Source of the DNA: Streptomyces sindenensis
GTDB taxonomy: Bacteria; Actinomycetota; Actinomycetes; Streptomycetales; Streptomycetaceae
Direction of reading: 5' to 3'
Assembly: GCF_014649035.1 (NCBI RefSeq)
Contig: NZ_BMSG01000006.1
Coordinates: forward strand, 1 to 64,000
DNA: 64,000 nt
The notes beneath the pieces are model-generated. The model did no database searches. It was given only the letters and a program-made list of their open reading frames with translations, and was not told the DNA's origin. Positions 50,315 to 59,849 of the stretch are shown here, piece by piece; the first letter of the stretch is position 1, and every line of letters starts with the position of its first letter. Both the position numbers and the translations under genes were made by a program.

Positions 50315-50859
50315 GCAGCCATCTCGCCACCGGCCCGAAGGTCTTTCTCGCGGCGACCTTCGGCGCCCACGTCCGGGACGGCGTGTTCCTGCCGGCGAGG
50401 AAGGCGGAGATCCTCGGATACCACACCCGTCTCACCGAGCTGGGCGCCTCGGTGTTCAGCTCGCACCTGAACGAGGACTGGGGCGCCGCCGGGCTGCCGC
50501 CCGAGGACTGCATGCGTGACGATCTGCGCGCTCTGCACGCGGCGGACTCCCTGTGCGCGCTCCTCGGCGACCAGCCCTCGGCCGGGGTGGCCTTCGAGCT
50601 GGGGTACGCGGCATCGGTCCGGCGGCCCACCGTGCTGGTCACCTCCTCCTTCCGCTCCCAGTCCTCCATGATCCGGGGCATGGGCACCTTGCTCGAACTG
50701 GAGGTGGTCGAAGGCGATCCGAGCAGCCGGGCGGTCGTCGAGAAGGCCTGCTCGGCGGCGTTCGACCTGGGCGCGAAGTACCGAAAGTCGGACCGCTTCT
50801 GGGAGAGCCCGGAGGTCGGGCGCGCGTTGAAGTTCCGCTCCTCGGCGGTGACCGGATGA
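50311..50859 (+). CDS. Nucleoside 2-deoxyribosyltransferase family, CMP N-glycosidase-like
   Basis: 182-aa cytoplasmic enzyme. The family motif SAGVAFELGYAASV holds the likely nucleophile Glu96. The N-terminal KVFLAATFGAHVRDG and the mid-protein DDLRALHAADSLCALL fit the fold. In cytosine nucleoside antibiotic clusters (MilB, BlsM, and the amicetin pathway) members of this family hydrolyse CMP to free cytosine and ribose 5-phosphate. Here it would release cytosine for glycosylation by the next gene, which overlaps it by 4 bases. Confidence 0.78.
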   Translation: MSSHLATGPKVFLAATFGAHVRDGVFLPARKAEILGYHTRLTELGASVFSSHLNEDWGAAGLPPEDCMRDDLRALHAADSLCALLGDQPSAGVAFELGYAASVRRPTVLVTSSFRSQSSMIRGMGTLLELEVVEGDPSSRAVVEKACSAAFDLGAKYRKSDRFWESPEVGRALKFRSSAVTG

Positions 50860-52067
50860 GCGTCGCGGACCGCACTCCCGGCGGGATACGGATCGGCGTC
50901 CTGGGCGTGAACTTCGGCTGGGGACCGCACGCCGCGCTGGAGACCGCCATCAGCGAGATCAGGCGGACGGTGTCCGGCGACTGCCGGATCATTGCCTTCG
51001 GCAGCGAATACGGGCGGCCTCTCCTGGACAACGTCGTCGACGAGTGGATCGAGTTCGACGGGACGGACTACGCCGCCCTGACGCGCGCCGTTGCCGCGCA
51101 GGAACTCGACGTGGCTCTCGTGACGCTGGAGGGGTTGGCCGCCCGCGCGTTCGAGGCGGCGGGGGTGCGGACGGTCTTCGTCGACCTCATGCCCTTCCTG
51201 TGGCACGGACCGGACCTCGCGGTGCCGCCGCTGGACGTCAGCCACTACCTCGCGCTGCGGCTCCCCGGGCTGTCCTCGGAGACCCTCGACTGGATGCGGG
51301 GCATCCGTAACCTGCGGTGGGTCGGCGCGGTGGTGCCGTGGCAGTCCCCGGACGTACAGCCCGTCGCCCGGAGCCACGCCGAGGGCAACCGGCGGGCGAT
51401 CGTCACGCTGGGAGGGATGCTCGGCCTGAGCACGCGGGACACCACCACCTACCCTTCCCTGGTGCTGCCCGGGGCTGTGGAAGCCCTGATCGAGGCCGGT
51501 TTCGAGAGCATCCTGATCGCCGGCAACACACCCCGGCCGGATCTGGAAGCCATGGTCGCGCCGTATCGCGCACAGGCGGAGTTCCGCTTCGGCCCCCTGT
51601 CCCGCGCCGAGTACCGCACGCGGATCGCCGAGAGCGCGCTGTGCTTCAGCCAGCCGGGGCTGATGAGCCTGCTGGAGGCGAGTTCCACGGGTACGCCGTT
51701 GATCCGGCTTCCCCCGCAGAACGTGTCCGGATTCCAGCAGGCCGAGATCCACCGGATCGCGACCGGGGCGCACACAGGCCTGGACTGGCCCACCGACGTC
51801 GTCGACGAAGCTGTCGTCGCGCGGAAGGCGGGGGAGTCCGAGGCGGCGGGCAACGACTACGTCTACGCGGCGATCGCGGACGGCCTCGCCCGCCGGGCGG
51901 ACGCGACGCGCCGATCTCTCCGGGACCAGCTGGAGAAGCTGATTCCGGAATGCCTGGCACTGCCCCCCGACGTCTGGACCGGCCTGGTGGAGAAGGTGGG
52001 GACGGACGGCGCGAAGGAGATCGCGGAGGTCGTGCTGGACACCGCCCGCTCCGGCGCCGAGAGCTGA
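50856..52067 (+). CDS. GT-B glycosyltransferase, candidate cytosine N-glycosyltransferase
   Basis: 403-aa protein with a two-Rossmann GT-B layout (IRIGVLGVNFGWGPHAALETAI at the start, then AIVTLGGMLGLS and FGPLSRAEYRTRIAESALCFSQPGLMSLLEASSTGTPLIRLPPQN). The late segment matches nucleotide-sugar binding loops of MurG/UGT-like enzymes and recalls the cytosylglucuronate synthases BlsD/MilC. Coupling to the CMP N-glycosidase-like gene suggests it links free cytosine to the trideoxysugar. Assignment rests on context and overall pattern. Confidence 0.68.
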   Translation: MSVADRTPGGIRIGVLGVNFGWGPHAALETAISEIRRTVSGDCRIIAFGSEYGRPLLDNVVDEWIEFDGTDYAALTRAVAAQELDVALVTLEGLAARAFEAAGVRTVFVDLMPFLWHGPDLAVPPLDVSHYLALRLPGLSSETLDWMRGIRNLRWVGAVVPWQSPDVQPVARSHAEGNRRAIVTLGGMLGLSTRDTTTYPSLVLPGAVEALIEAGFESILIAGNTPRPDLEAMVAPYRAQAEFRFGPLSRAEYRTRIAESALCFSQPGLMSLLEASSTGTPLIRLPPQNVSGFQQAEIHRIATGAHTGLDWPTDVVDEAVVARKAGESEAAGNDYVYAAIADGLARRADATRRSLRDQLEKLIPECLALPPDVWTGLVEKVGTDGAKEIAEVVLDTARSGAES

Positions 52068-52076
52068 CGGGCGGCC

Positions 52077-53042
52077 GTGGTGAGGATCGCAGTCGTCTTC
52101 GGCGCCCGGGGATTCATCGGCAGTCAGGTGAGCGCTGCTCTGGCCTCGGCCGGCTGGCGATGCGCCGGAGTGGACCGGTACGGGCGCGCGACGGGCGGGT
52201 TCGGAGAGGTCGAAGGCACCTACTACGACGGGCACGACTGGTCGTCCGTCGCGCTCGGACGCTTCCTGCGGCGCTGCGGCCCCGCCGTGGTCGTCAACGC
52301 CGTGGGGGCCTCCTGGTCCGTGGACCCCGCGGTGGTGCGCCGGGACAACGTCGTCTGGCCGGCCCGGCTCGCGGAAGCGTGCGAGGCGGCGGGGACGCCC
52401 GTGTCGATCGTGCATCTGGGGTCCTCGCACGAGTACGGCGACACCGTCCCGGGCGGTTCGGTCGGCGAGCGGAGCGTCCTGGCCCCCGTGACGGAGTACG
52501 GCAGGTCGAAGGTCGAGGGGGCTTCCCATCTGGTCCGCGCGGCCTTTCGCACGGGCCGGCCGCTGACGCTCGTCCGCGCCTTCAATGTGATCGGCCCGGG
52601 CCATGGGGCGCAGGGCATCTGGGCCACGGCGGTGGGGCTCTACCGGGCCGCGGCGGAGACGGCCGCACCGCGTGTGGTGGCCGAGGTCCCGTTGCCGGAG
52701 ACCGCGCGGGACCTGATCGACGTGCGGGACGTGGCGGCGCTGGTGCGTCTGGCCGCGGAACGCCCGGGCTCGGCCGTGGACGTCTACAACGCGGCGTCCG
52801 GCACCGGGACGACGATCGAATGTCTCTTCAACGCCTTCACGAAACACACCGGGATACCCCACCGGTTCAGGCGGAACGCCGTCGGACTGCGCACGGGACC
52901 GACGTGGCAGCGTGCGGACATCGCACGGGCCCGGGCACAGCTCGGCTGGACCCGGCGGTTCACCCTGGCCGACTCCATCGCCGCGGCAGTCGCCCCCGAA
53001 GAAGGGGCGCGGGACGCGGCGGCACGGCCCGCACTCAGCTGA
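52077..53042 (+). CDS. NAD(P)-dependent epimerase/dehydratase, NDP-hexose 4-ketoreductase-like
   Basis: 321-aa extended SDR enzyme. The Rossmann motif is IAVVFGARGFIGSQ, the Ser is in VHLGSSHEYGD, and the catalytic Tyr-Lys pair is in EYGRSKVEG; RDLIDVRDVAALV follows. It lacks the Asp-Glu catalytic pair of 4,6-dehydratases, so reduction of the C4 ketone of the trideoxysugar (to amicetose) is favoured. Epimerisation cannot be excluded. GTG at 52077 or 52080. The C-terminal 20 residues are Ala/Glu-rich. Confidence 0.75.
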   Translation: MVRIAVVFGARGFIGSQVSAALASAGWRCAGVDRYGRATGGFGEVEGTYYDGHDWSSVALGRFLRRCGPAVVVNAVGASWSVDPAVVRRDNVVWPARLAEACEAAGTPVSIVHLGSSHEYGDTVPGGSVGERSVLAPVTEYGRSKVEGASHLVRAAFRTGRPLTLVRAFNVIGPGHGAQGIWATAVGLYRAAAETAAPRVVAEVPLPETARDLIDVRDVAALVRLAAERPGSAVDVYNAASGTGTTIECLFNAFTKHTGIPHRFRRNAVGLRTGPTWQRADIARARAQLGWTRRFTLADSIAAAVAPEEGARDAAARPALS

Positions 53043-53083
53043 CGCGGCCGAACGACGCCCTATCCATGGAAGCGGGGAGAGCC

Positions 53084-54580
53084 ATGAACAGCGACACCTT
53101 CACCCTGGCCCAGCGGCTCGCGGAGAAAGGCGGGTGGACGGACACGACCGCCGTCATCGACGAAGCGACGGGGGAGACCTACCGGCACCGTGACGTGCAC
53201 GCCGGAGCGCGAGCGCTCGCCGACGACTTCTCCCGGCACGGGATCGGCGCGGGCGACCACGTCGGCCTCCTGGTGGGCGACCGGCCCGCATGGATGCCCG
53301 CCTTCCTCGCTCTGCAGGCCATCGGAGCCGTTCCGCTGGTCGTGAACCCGGATCTGGACGAGCGGTCCCGGTCCCGGATGCTGGGAATCCTGCCGACCCG
53401 ACACGTGGTCTCCTGCCGGGGCGGCGAGCCGGTCGTGGAGAGGCGCGATCTGCCGGAGACGGCCGTCCCCGACGGAACTCCGGCAGATTCCGGAGCCTCG
53501 CGCTACTACCTCTTCAGCTCCGGAACGACCGGACATCCCAAGGCGGTCGCCCATGCGAGCACCGATCTGCCCTTCTTCCACGACGCTGTCTGCGGCGCGG
53601 ACGGGCTGGACCTGCGGGCCACGGACACCATCGTGTCGCTGTCCCAGTACTACTTCACCTACGGGTTCAACAACCAGTTCGTCTACCCGCTCTTCAGCGG
53701 AGCGTCGGTGGTGCTGAGCCGGGAACGCAGGAACGAGCGGACGTTCACCGACGCCCTGCACCGGTACGGCGCGACCGTGGCCTTCTCCGTGCCCTCGGCG
53801 CTGGCCAGGCTGGCCGATCACATCGAGCGCTCGGCCGTCGACGCTCCGGAAGGCCTGCGAGCGGTCGTCTCCGCGGGCGAGCCGCTGCCCGACGCCGTGG
53901 CCGCGCGGATCGAGGACCGGTGGCAGGTCCCGGTGCTGAACCAGATCGGCTCCACGGAGGTCGGCAACGCCTTCTGCGCGAACGGTGTGGGGCGGCGGGC
54001 CGCGGGCACGGCCGGCCCGGTCTGCCCCGGGTACGACGTCGAACTGCGCGACGACCCCGAACGCCCGCTGCCGGCCGTGGGGTCGGAGCACAAGATCGGC
54101 GCGGTCTGGGTGTCCGGTCCCACCATTCCGGCCACCGCCGTCACCGCGAGCGGGCCGGAACCGCTGCTGTCCGACGGCTGGCTGGAGACCAAGGACTACG
54201 GGTACTGGGCCGACAACGGCGGTCTCGTGGTGGTCGGCCGCACGGACGACTTCCTGCACGTCGGCGGCATCTCCATCTCGGCGGTGGAGATCGAGTCGGC
54301 CATCCGCGACAGTGTCGGCGTCCAGGACTGCGCGGTGCTCGCACCCCTCGTCGACGGGGTCTCCACCCTGACCGCGCTCGTGGTGCTCGCTTCCCCGGCC
54401 GGCGGTGCGGACGACTGGCCCGCCACGCTCCGGGAGCGGCTCCGCCGGGACCTCGACCCCTTCCGCGTACCGAGGCGGTGGACGCCGGTTCCGGAGATCC
54501 CCAGAACGGCCAGCGGAAAGATCATGAGGCACAAGCTGCCCGCGCTGCTCGGCGGCGAGACACCTGGAAGGGACCGATGA
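53084..54580 (+). CDS. Benzoate-CoA ligase-like acyl-CoA synthetase
   Basis: 498-aa ANL-superfamily enzyme. The ATP loop YYLFSSGTTGHPKAVAH, A5-like NQIGSTEVGNAF, core WLETKDYGYW and the lysine end motif IPRTASGKIMRHKL are all present. ADDFSRHGIGAGDHVGLL and SLSQYYFTYGFNNQFVYPLFSGASVVL resemble benzoate-CoA ligases. It should activate p-aminobenzoate or a related benzoate for amide formation. In the published amicetin cluster an equivalent ligase (AmiL, from memory) is needed to join PABA to cytosamine. ATG 53084 has GGGGAG 5 bases upstream. Confidence 0.88.
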   Translation: MNSDTFTLAQRLAEKGGWTDTTAVIDEATGETYRHRDVHAGARALADDFSRHGIGAGDHVGLLVGDRPAWMPAFLALQAIGAVPLVVNPDLDERSRSRMLGILPTRHVVSCRGGEPVVERRDLPETAVPDGTPADSGASRYYLFSSGTTGHPKAVAHASTDLPFFHDAVCGADGLDLRATDTIVSLSQYYFTYGFNNQFVYPLFSGASVVLSRERRNERTFTDALHRYGATVAFSVPSALARLADHIERSAVDAPEGLRAVVSAGEPLPDAVAARIEDRWQVPVLNQIGSTEVGNAFCANGVGRRAAGTAGPVCPGYDVELRDDPERPLPAVGSEHKIGAVWVSGPTIPATAVTASGPEPLLSDGWLETKDYGYWADNGGLVVVGRTDDFLHVGGISISAVEIESAIRDSVGVQDCAVLAPLVDGVSTLTALVVLASPAGGADDWPATLRERLRRDLDPFRVPRRWTPVPEIPRTASGKIMRHKLPALLGGETPGRDR

Positions 54581-56610
54581 CGCGCATTCTTCTCGTCGAC
54601 AACCACGACTCCTTCACGTACAACATCTGGATGTACCTGAGCGAGGTACCGAGCGTCGAATGCGTCGTCGTGAAGAACGACGACCCGCTCTCCCCGGAGG
54701 ACCTGGAGACGTTCGACGGCGTCGTGATCTCGCCCGGCCCCGGCAGCCCCGACGTACCGGGCGATGTGGGTATCTCTCGCATGGTGGTGACGTCGGTGGA
54801 CAAGCCGATCCTCGGCGTCTGCCTCGGCCATCAGTTGATCGGCAGTGTCTACGGGGCGAAGGTCGGCCCCGCGCCCCGGATCATGCACGGGAGGACCTCT
54901 CGGGTGCACCACAACGGCGACCGCCTGTTCCGCGGGATGGACGAGGTGTTCACCGCCGTGCGGTACCACTCGCTGGCCCTCTCGGGTGTCGAGGCGCCAC
55001 TGGAGGTCGTCGCGGAGGACGAGGACGGCGTCCCGATGGCGATCCGGCACAGCGACCGGCCGGTGTGGGGTGTGCAGTTCCACCCGGAGTCGATCCTCAG
55101 CGACGACGGAAGAGTGCTGCTGCGCAACTTCGTCGAGATCGTCAGGGGCGACGAAAGGCCTCAGGACGAAGTTCCGGGCACGAGCGACGCCATCGACTGC
55201 GCCTGGGTGCGCCTGGACGGTGAGGTCGACGGGCGGGCCCTGTTCGACGCGTTCTGCGACTCGTCGGCGGAGACCTTCTGGCTGGACAGCTCCGACACGG
55301 ACCAGGGGCGGTTCTCCGTCCTCGGCGGCTTCCTCGGCGCGACCACCACGACCGTCAGCTACCGCGTGGCCGAGGGCCGCACCACGGTGACGGGCCACGA
55401 CGGCGCGGTACGGCACGTCGACGCCGACATCTTCACCTTCCTCAAGGACCAACAGCGCGTCGTGCGGATGGCCGGGGAAGACCTGCTGCCCTTCGAGTTC
55501 CGGCCCGGCTTCGTCGGCTACTTCGGGTACGAGCTGCGGGCGGTCACCGAGGGGATGACCGTCTCCCGGCACTCGCGGCTGCCCGATGCCCGGTTCCTGC
55601 TCACCGACCGCTATGTGGTCGTCGACCACCGGGACGACCAGGTGTATCTGCTGTTCGCGTCCGGCCCCGGGCTGGGGACACCGGCGCAGGGGAAGGCGTG
55701 GTTGGAGAGTGCTGCTCGCACGGTCGAGGACGTGCGGTCGGCGCCGCCCCGGGACCACGGGGCACTGCCTGCCGCGAGATCGGGGCATGTCTCCTTCCGG
55801 GACGGCAAGACGGCCTATCTGTCGAAGATCCTCAAGTGTCAGGACTACCTGACCAGCGGTGAGTCCTACGAGCTCTGTCTGACCAACACCGCGCGGATAG
55901 CCGGCGAGTTCGACGACTCGGCGACCTACGACCGGCTCCGGTCCGCCAGCCCGGTGCCCTACGGCGCGTTCTTGCGGAACCCCGAGTTCTCCGTCCTGTC
56001 CGCCTCACCCGAGCGGTTCATGACCATCTCGGGGGACCGGCGCGTACTGGTGAGCCCGATCAAGGGAACCAGGCGGCGTGGTGCCACCGAGGCCGAGGAC
56101 ACGGCGCTGAGGCGTGAACTCGCGGCTGATGAGAAGGAACTCGCCGAGAATCTCATGATCGTCGACTTGATGCGGAACGACCTCAGCCGGGTTTCCGAGA
56201 TCGGGTCCGTACGGCCCGTCGAACTGTTCGGCGTACATGCCTTCTCCACGGTCCACCAGATGGTGAGCACGATCGAGTCGAAGCTGCGGGAGGAGGTGGC
56301 CGCCGTGGACTGCATCCGCAGGGCGTTTCCGCCGGGGTCCATGACCGGTGCGCCGAAGCTGCGCAGCATGGAGATCCTGGCGGCGCTGGAGGAGGAGCCC
56401 CGAGGCGTCTACTCGGGAGTGCTGGGCTGGGTCTCCCTGGACGGCCGTGCCGACCTGAGCGTGGTGATCAGGACGCTGGTCGTGGAGAGGAACGCCGCGA
56501 CGTTCGGAGTCGGCGGCGCGATCACCCTGCTGTCGGATCCGGAGGCGGAGTACGCCGAGACGCTGGTGAAGGCGGCCGCTCCGAAGTCGGCGTTCGACGG
56601 CCTGGACTGA
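54577..56610 (+). CDS. pabAB: Aminodeoxychorismate synthase, fused PabA-PabB
   Basis: 677-aa bifunctional enzyme making 4-amino-4-deoxychorismate from chorismate and glutamine. The N-terminal class I glutamine amidotransferase (about 1-195) has nucleophile Cys82 in [12 protein letters not shown] and the His-Glu pair in VQFHPESIL. The chorismate-binding C-terminus (about 215-675) has [11 protein letters not shown], where Lys496 marks PabB (anthranilate synthases have Ala there). [15 protein letters not shown] and [17 protein letters not shown] complete the site. Single-chain PabAB is typical of antibiotic clusters that use PABA. It overlaps the ligase gene by 4 bases. Confidence 0.93.
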   Translation: MTRILLVDNHDSFTYNIWMYLSEVPSVECVVVKNDDPLSPEDLETFDGVVISPGPGSPDVPGDVGISRMVVTSVDKPILGVCLGHQLIGSVYGAKVGPAPRIMHGRTSRVHHNGDRLFRGMDEVFTAVRYHSLALSGVEAPLEVVAEDEDGVPMAIRHSDRPVWGVQFHPESILSDDGRVLLRNFVEIVRGDERPQDEVPGTSDAIDCAWVRLDGEVDGRALFDAFCDSSAETFWLDSSDTDQGRFSVLGGFLGATTTTVSYRVAEGRTTVTGHDGAVRHVDADIFTFLKDQQRVVRMAGEDLLPFEFRPGFVGYFGYELRAVTEGMTVSRHSRLPDARFLLTDRYVVVDHRDDQVYLLFASGPGLGTPAQGKAWLESAARTVEDVRSAPPRDHGALPAARSGHVSFRDGKTAYLSKILKCQDYLTSGESYELCLTNTARIAGEFDDSATYDRLRSASPVPYGAFLRNPEFSVLSASPERFMTISGDRRVLVSPIKGTRRRGATEAEDTALRRELAADEKELAENLMIVDLMRNDLSRVSEIGSVRPVELFGVHAFSTVHQMVSTIESKLREEVAAVDCIRRAFPPGSMTGAPKLRSMEILAALEEEPRGVYSGVLGWVSLDGRADLSVVIRTLVVERNAATFGVGGAITLLSDPEAEYAETLVKAAAPKSAFDGLD

Positions 56611-56654
56611 CGGAACGCCCGAGCCATTCACCGTTGACCGATCAGGAGGCCAGT

Positions 56655-57974
56655 ATGTCCGCCGGAAACGACAAAGCGCAGATTCTGGAGCTCACCCGGA
56701 AGTACGACCGGAGTGCCGTCACCGAGGAGTTCGTTCCCGGCGTCACGCCCATCTGGCCGTCCGGGGCCGCCCTCGACGAGAGCGACCGGGTGGCTCTCGT
56801 GGCCGCCGCGCTGGACCTGCGGATCGCCGCGGGGGACGCCGCCCGCAAGTTCGAGCGCGGTCTGACGAAGTTCTTCGGGCTGCGCAAGGCCCATCTGACG
56901 AACTCCGGGTCGTCCGCCAATCTGCTGGCCGTGTCGGCCCTGTGCTCGCCACAACTCGGCGACCGGCGGCTACGCCCGGGTGACGAGGTCATCACCGTCG
57001 CGGCGGGCTTCCCCACCACGGTGAATCCGATCATCCAGAACGGGCTGATCCCCGTCTTCGTCGACGTCGAACTGGGCACCTACAACACCACAGTGGACCG
57101 GGTGGCCGCCGCTATCTCACCGCGTACCCGGGCGATCGCGATCGCCCATACGCTGGGCAATCCCTACCCGGTCGCGGAGATCGCCCAACTGGCCGAGGAC
57201 CACGGTCTGTTCCTGGTCGAGGACAACTGCGATGCCGTCGGATCGACGTATCAGGGGCAGCTCACCGGCACCTTCGGGCACTTCGCCACCGTCAGCTTCT
57301 ACCCGGCCCACCACATCACCACGGGCGAGGGCGGATGCGTACTGACCAGCGATCTCAGGCTGGCCCGGCTCGTGGAGCAACTGCGCGACTGGGGCCGGGA
57401 CTGCTGGTGCGAGCCGGGACAGGACAATACCTGCTTCAAGCGCTTCGGATACCAGCTCGGAACCCTTCCGGAGGGGTACGACCACAAATACATCTTCTCC
57501 GAGATCGGCTACAACCTGAAGACGACCGATCTGCAGGCCGCGCTCGGTCTGAGCCAACTCGAGAAGCTGCCGGAATTCGGTGAGAGCCGGCGCCGGAACT
57601 GGAACCGGCTGAGGGGGTCCCTGGACGGGCTCCCCGGACTGCTGCTGCCGGAGCCGACCCCCGGGAGCGACCCCAGCTGGTTCGGGTTCGTCCTGACCGT
57701 GCTGCCCGACGCGCCCTTCAGCAGAGGGGAGTTGGTGGCCTTCCTGGAGGGGCGCAAGATCGGTACCCGTCGGCTCTTCGGCGGGAATCTCACCCGCCAT
57801 CCCGCGTACATCGGGCGCGACTTCCGGATATCCGGCGATCTGGGGAACGCCGACATCATCACCGAGAACACCTTTTGGGTGGGCGTCTATCCCGGCCTGA
57901 GCCTGGAAAAGATCGACTACGTTGCGGAGAGCGTCCGGGAGTTCGTGCTGGATGGCGCCCGCAGCGACGGCTGA
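56655..57974 (+). CDS. NDP-4-keto-6-deoxyhexose 3-dehydratase (E1/RfbH/SpnQ type)
   Basis: 439-aa PMP-dependent dehydratase of the DegT fold. The catalytic Lys of aminotransferases is replaced by His in [14 protein letters not shown] (His219/His220), the hallmark of E1/SpnQ. The iron-sulfur motif Cys-x-Cys-x7-Cys is in [22 protein letters not shown]. It removes the 3-hydroxyl with electrons from a ferredoxin-type partner, giving a 2,3,6-trideoxysugar when combined with the 2,3-dehydratase. ATG 56655 has AGGAGG 5 bases upstream. No reductase partner is encoded nearby. Confidence 0.9.
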   Translation: MSAGNDKAQILELTRKYDRSAVTEEFVPGVTPIWPSGAALDESDRVALVAAALDLRIAAGDAARKFERGLTKFFGLRKAHLTNSGSSANLLAVSALCSPQLGDRRLRPGDEVITVAAGFPTTVNPIIQNGLIPVFVDVELGTYNTTVDRVAAAISPRTRAIAIAHTLGNPYPVAEIAQLAEDHGLFLVEDNCDAVGSTYQGQLTGTFGHFATVSFYPAHHITTGEGGCVLTSDLRLARLVEQLRDWGRDCWCEPGQDNTCFKRFGYQLGTLPEGYDHKYIFSEIGYNLKTTDLQAALGLSQLEKLPEFGESRRRNWNRLRGSLDGLPGLLLPEPTPGSDPSWFGFVLTVLPDAPFSRGELVAFLEGRKIGTRRLFGGNLTRHPAYIGRDFRISGDLGNADIITENTFWVGVYPGLSLEKIDYVAESVREFVLDGARSDG

Positions 57975-57994
57975 AATCCGGAGAATCTTTCTAT

Positions 57995-58021
57995 CACATC
58001 CGTGATAAGGTCACGGATGTG
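57995..58021. promoter_or_regulatory. Inverted-repeat operator at the ABC-F start
   Basis: CACATCCGTGA and TCACGGATGTG form a perfect 11-bp inverted repeat with the spacer TAAGG. It covers the GTG start of the ABC-F gene. The left arm is part of TCACATCCGTGAT, which matches TCACACCTGTGAT at the TetR promoter in 11 of 13 bases. As RNA it would also fold over the start codon, so transcriptional or translational control is possible. Confidence 0.7.
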
Positions 58022-59698
58022 GGATATATCGACGTCAACTCTGTTTCTTACGGGCTGCCGGACGGCCGGGTGTTGCTCGACGAGATCTCGTTCCGGGTGG
58101 GGGAGGGGGCCAAGACCGCGCTGATCGGGGCCAACGGGTCCGGCAAGACCACACTGCTGCGGATCATCGCCGGGGACCTTGCGGCGCACGGTGGCGCGGT
58201 GAGCCGGGGTGGAAGCCTGGGGATCATGAGGCAGTTCATCGCCCGCGAGGGCGACCAGGTCCGCGATCTGCTGTTATCGGTGGCCGATCCCCGAATTCGC
58301 CGGGCCGCCGCCGCCGTGGACGCGGCGGAGGCGGCCATGGGGTCGAGCGGGGACACCAAGGCGCAGATGGCCTACGCGGCCGCGCTGGCGGACTGGGGCG
58401 ACGCCGGCGGCTACGACGCCGAAGTGCTGTGGGATGTCTGCACCACCGAGGCCCTGGGCATCCCCTTCGACCGGTGCGGGCAGCGGGCGGTGGATTCGCT
58501 GTCCGGCGGGGAGCAGAAGCGGCTCGTCCTGGAGGCGCTGCTGCGGGGTCCTGATCAGGTGCTGATGCTCGACGAGCCCGACAACTACCTCGACGTTCCC
58601 AGTAAGCGCTGGTTGGAGGAGCGCCTCCTGGAGACGCCGAAGACCGTCCTGTACATCAGTCACGACCGCGAGCTGCTGGCGCGCACGGCGAAGAGCATCA
58701 TCACGGTGGAGCTCGGCGCCGCGGGGAACACCGCCTGGGTCCATCCGGCCGGTTTCGGCAGCTACCACCAGGCGCGGGCCGACCGGTTCGAGCGGTTCGA
58801 CGAGATGCGCAACCGCTGGGACGAGGAGCGCGCCAAGTTGAAGGCCCTGGTGCAGATGTACAAGCAGAAGGCCTCCTACAACTCGGACATGGCCTCCCGC
58901 TACCGCTCCGCCCAGACGCGTCTCGCCCGGTTCGAGAGTGCGGGCCCGCCGCCCGCGCAGCCGCGCGAGCAGCATCTGGCGATGCGGCTGCGCGGGGGAC
59001 GCACGGGGAAGCGGGCCGTGATCTGTGCCGATCTGGAACTCACCGGTCTGATGAAGCCGTTCGATCTGGAGGTCCGGTTCGGTGACCGGGTGGCCGTGCT
59101 CGGGTCCAACGGTTCGGGCAAGTCGCACTTCCTGCGCCTTCTCGCGGCCGGCGGCAGCGCTCCCGAGGCCGAGCACGAGCCCGTGGGCGACCTTCCGGTC
59201 GAGCCCGTGTCGCACAAGGGCGTCGCACGACTGGGCGCGCGGGTGCGGCCCGGCTGGTTCGCGCAGGTCCACGGGCGGCCCGATCTGGCCGGCCGCACGC
59301 TGGTGTCCATCCTGCACCGCGGCGACGAGCGCCGGGAGGGGCTGCCCCGGGAGGAGGCCTCGCGGGTGCTGGCGCGCTACGAGTTGGCCGGTGCGGCGGA
59401 GCAGGAGTTCGACTCGCTGTCGGGAGGGCAGCAGGCCCGCTTCCAGATCCTCCTGCTCGAACTCGGCGGCACGACACTGCTCCTGCTGGACGAACCCACC
59501 GACAACCTCGACCTCGTCTCCGCGGAGGCGCTGCAGCACGCGCTGCGAGGCTTCGAGGGGACGGTGCTCGCGGTGACGCACGACCGGTGGTTCGCCCGGG
59601 ACTTCGACCGGTTCCTGGTCTTCGGCTCCGACGGCACGGTATACGAGTCGCCCGACCCGGTGTGGGACGAGAAGCGCGTCGCACGCCGACGCCGCTGA
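58019..59698 (+). CDS. ABC-F family ribosomal protection protein
   Basis: 559-aa protein with two ABC domains and no membrane part. ABC1 has GANGSGKTT, LSGGEQKRLVLEALL and DEPDNYLD. The charged inter-domain linker covers about 255-320 (RWDEERAKLKALVQMYKQKASYNSD). ABC2 has GSNGSGKSH, LSGGQQARFQILL and DEPTDNLD. Antibiotic-resistance ABC-F proteins bind the ribosomal E site and push drugs off the peptidyl transferase centre, where amicetin-type nucleosides bind. Self-resistance is therefore the likely role. It starts at a GTG inside the operator repeat and carries a TTA codon at 58274. Confidence 0.9.
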   Translation: MGYIDVNSVSYGLPDGRVLLDEISFRVGEGAKTALIGANGSGKTTLLRIIAGDLAAHGGAVSRGGSLGIMRQFIAREGDQVRDLLLSVADPRIRRAAAAVDAAEAAMGSSGDTKAQMAYAAALADWGDAGGYDAEVLWDVCTTEALGIPFDRCGQRAVDSLSGGEQKRLVLEALLRGPDQVLMLDEPDNYLDVPSKRWLEERLLETPKTVLYISHDRELLARTAKSIITVELGAAGNTAWVHPAGFGSYHQARADRFERFDEMRNRWDEERAKLKALVQMYKQKASYNSDMASRYRSAQTRLARFESAGPPPAQPREQHLAMRLRGGRTGKRAVICADLELTGLMKPFDLEVRFGDRVAVLGSNGSGKSHFLRLLAAGGSAPEAEHEPVGDLPVEPVSHKGVARLGARVRPGWFAQVHGRPDLAGRTLVSILHRGDERREGLPREEASRVLARYELAGAAEQEFDSLSGGQQARFQILLLELGGTTLLLLDEPTDNLDLVSAEALQHALRGFEGTVLAVTHDRWFARDFDRFLVFGSDGTVYESPDPVWDEKRVARRRR

Positions 59699-59825
59699 GC
59701 AACACCGGCGTGTGCGAAGTCGCTCCGGAGCAGGGGAAGTTGGCGTGCATGCCGCTATGATCGCGGCACCCGTCACTCCACCGGCCCGTTCCGGGGCGGC
59801 GCCGCACTGAGCCTTCCCGTTGTTG

Positions 59826-59838
59826 TCACACCTGTGAT
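59826..59838. promoter_or_regulatory. Candidate TetR operator upstream of its own gene
   Basis: TCACACCTGTGAT lies 11 bases before the TetR ATG and is dyadic (TCACA-N2-TGTGA). It matches the ABC-F site TCACATCCGTGAT in 11 of 13 bases, the best evidence that one regulator controls both genes. Confidence 0.65.
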
Positions 59839-59849
59839 ATTGTTGGGAA

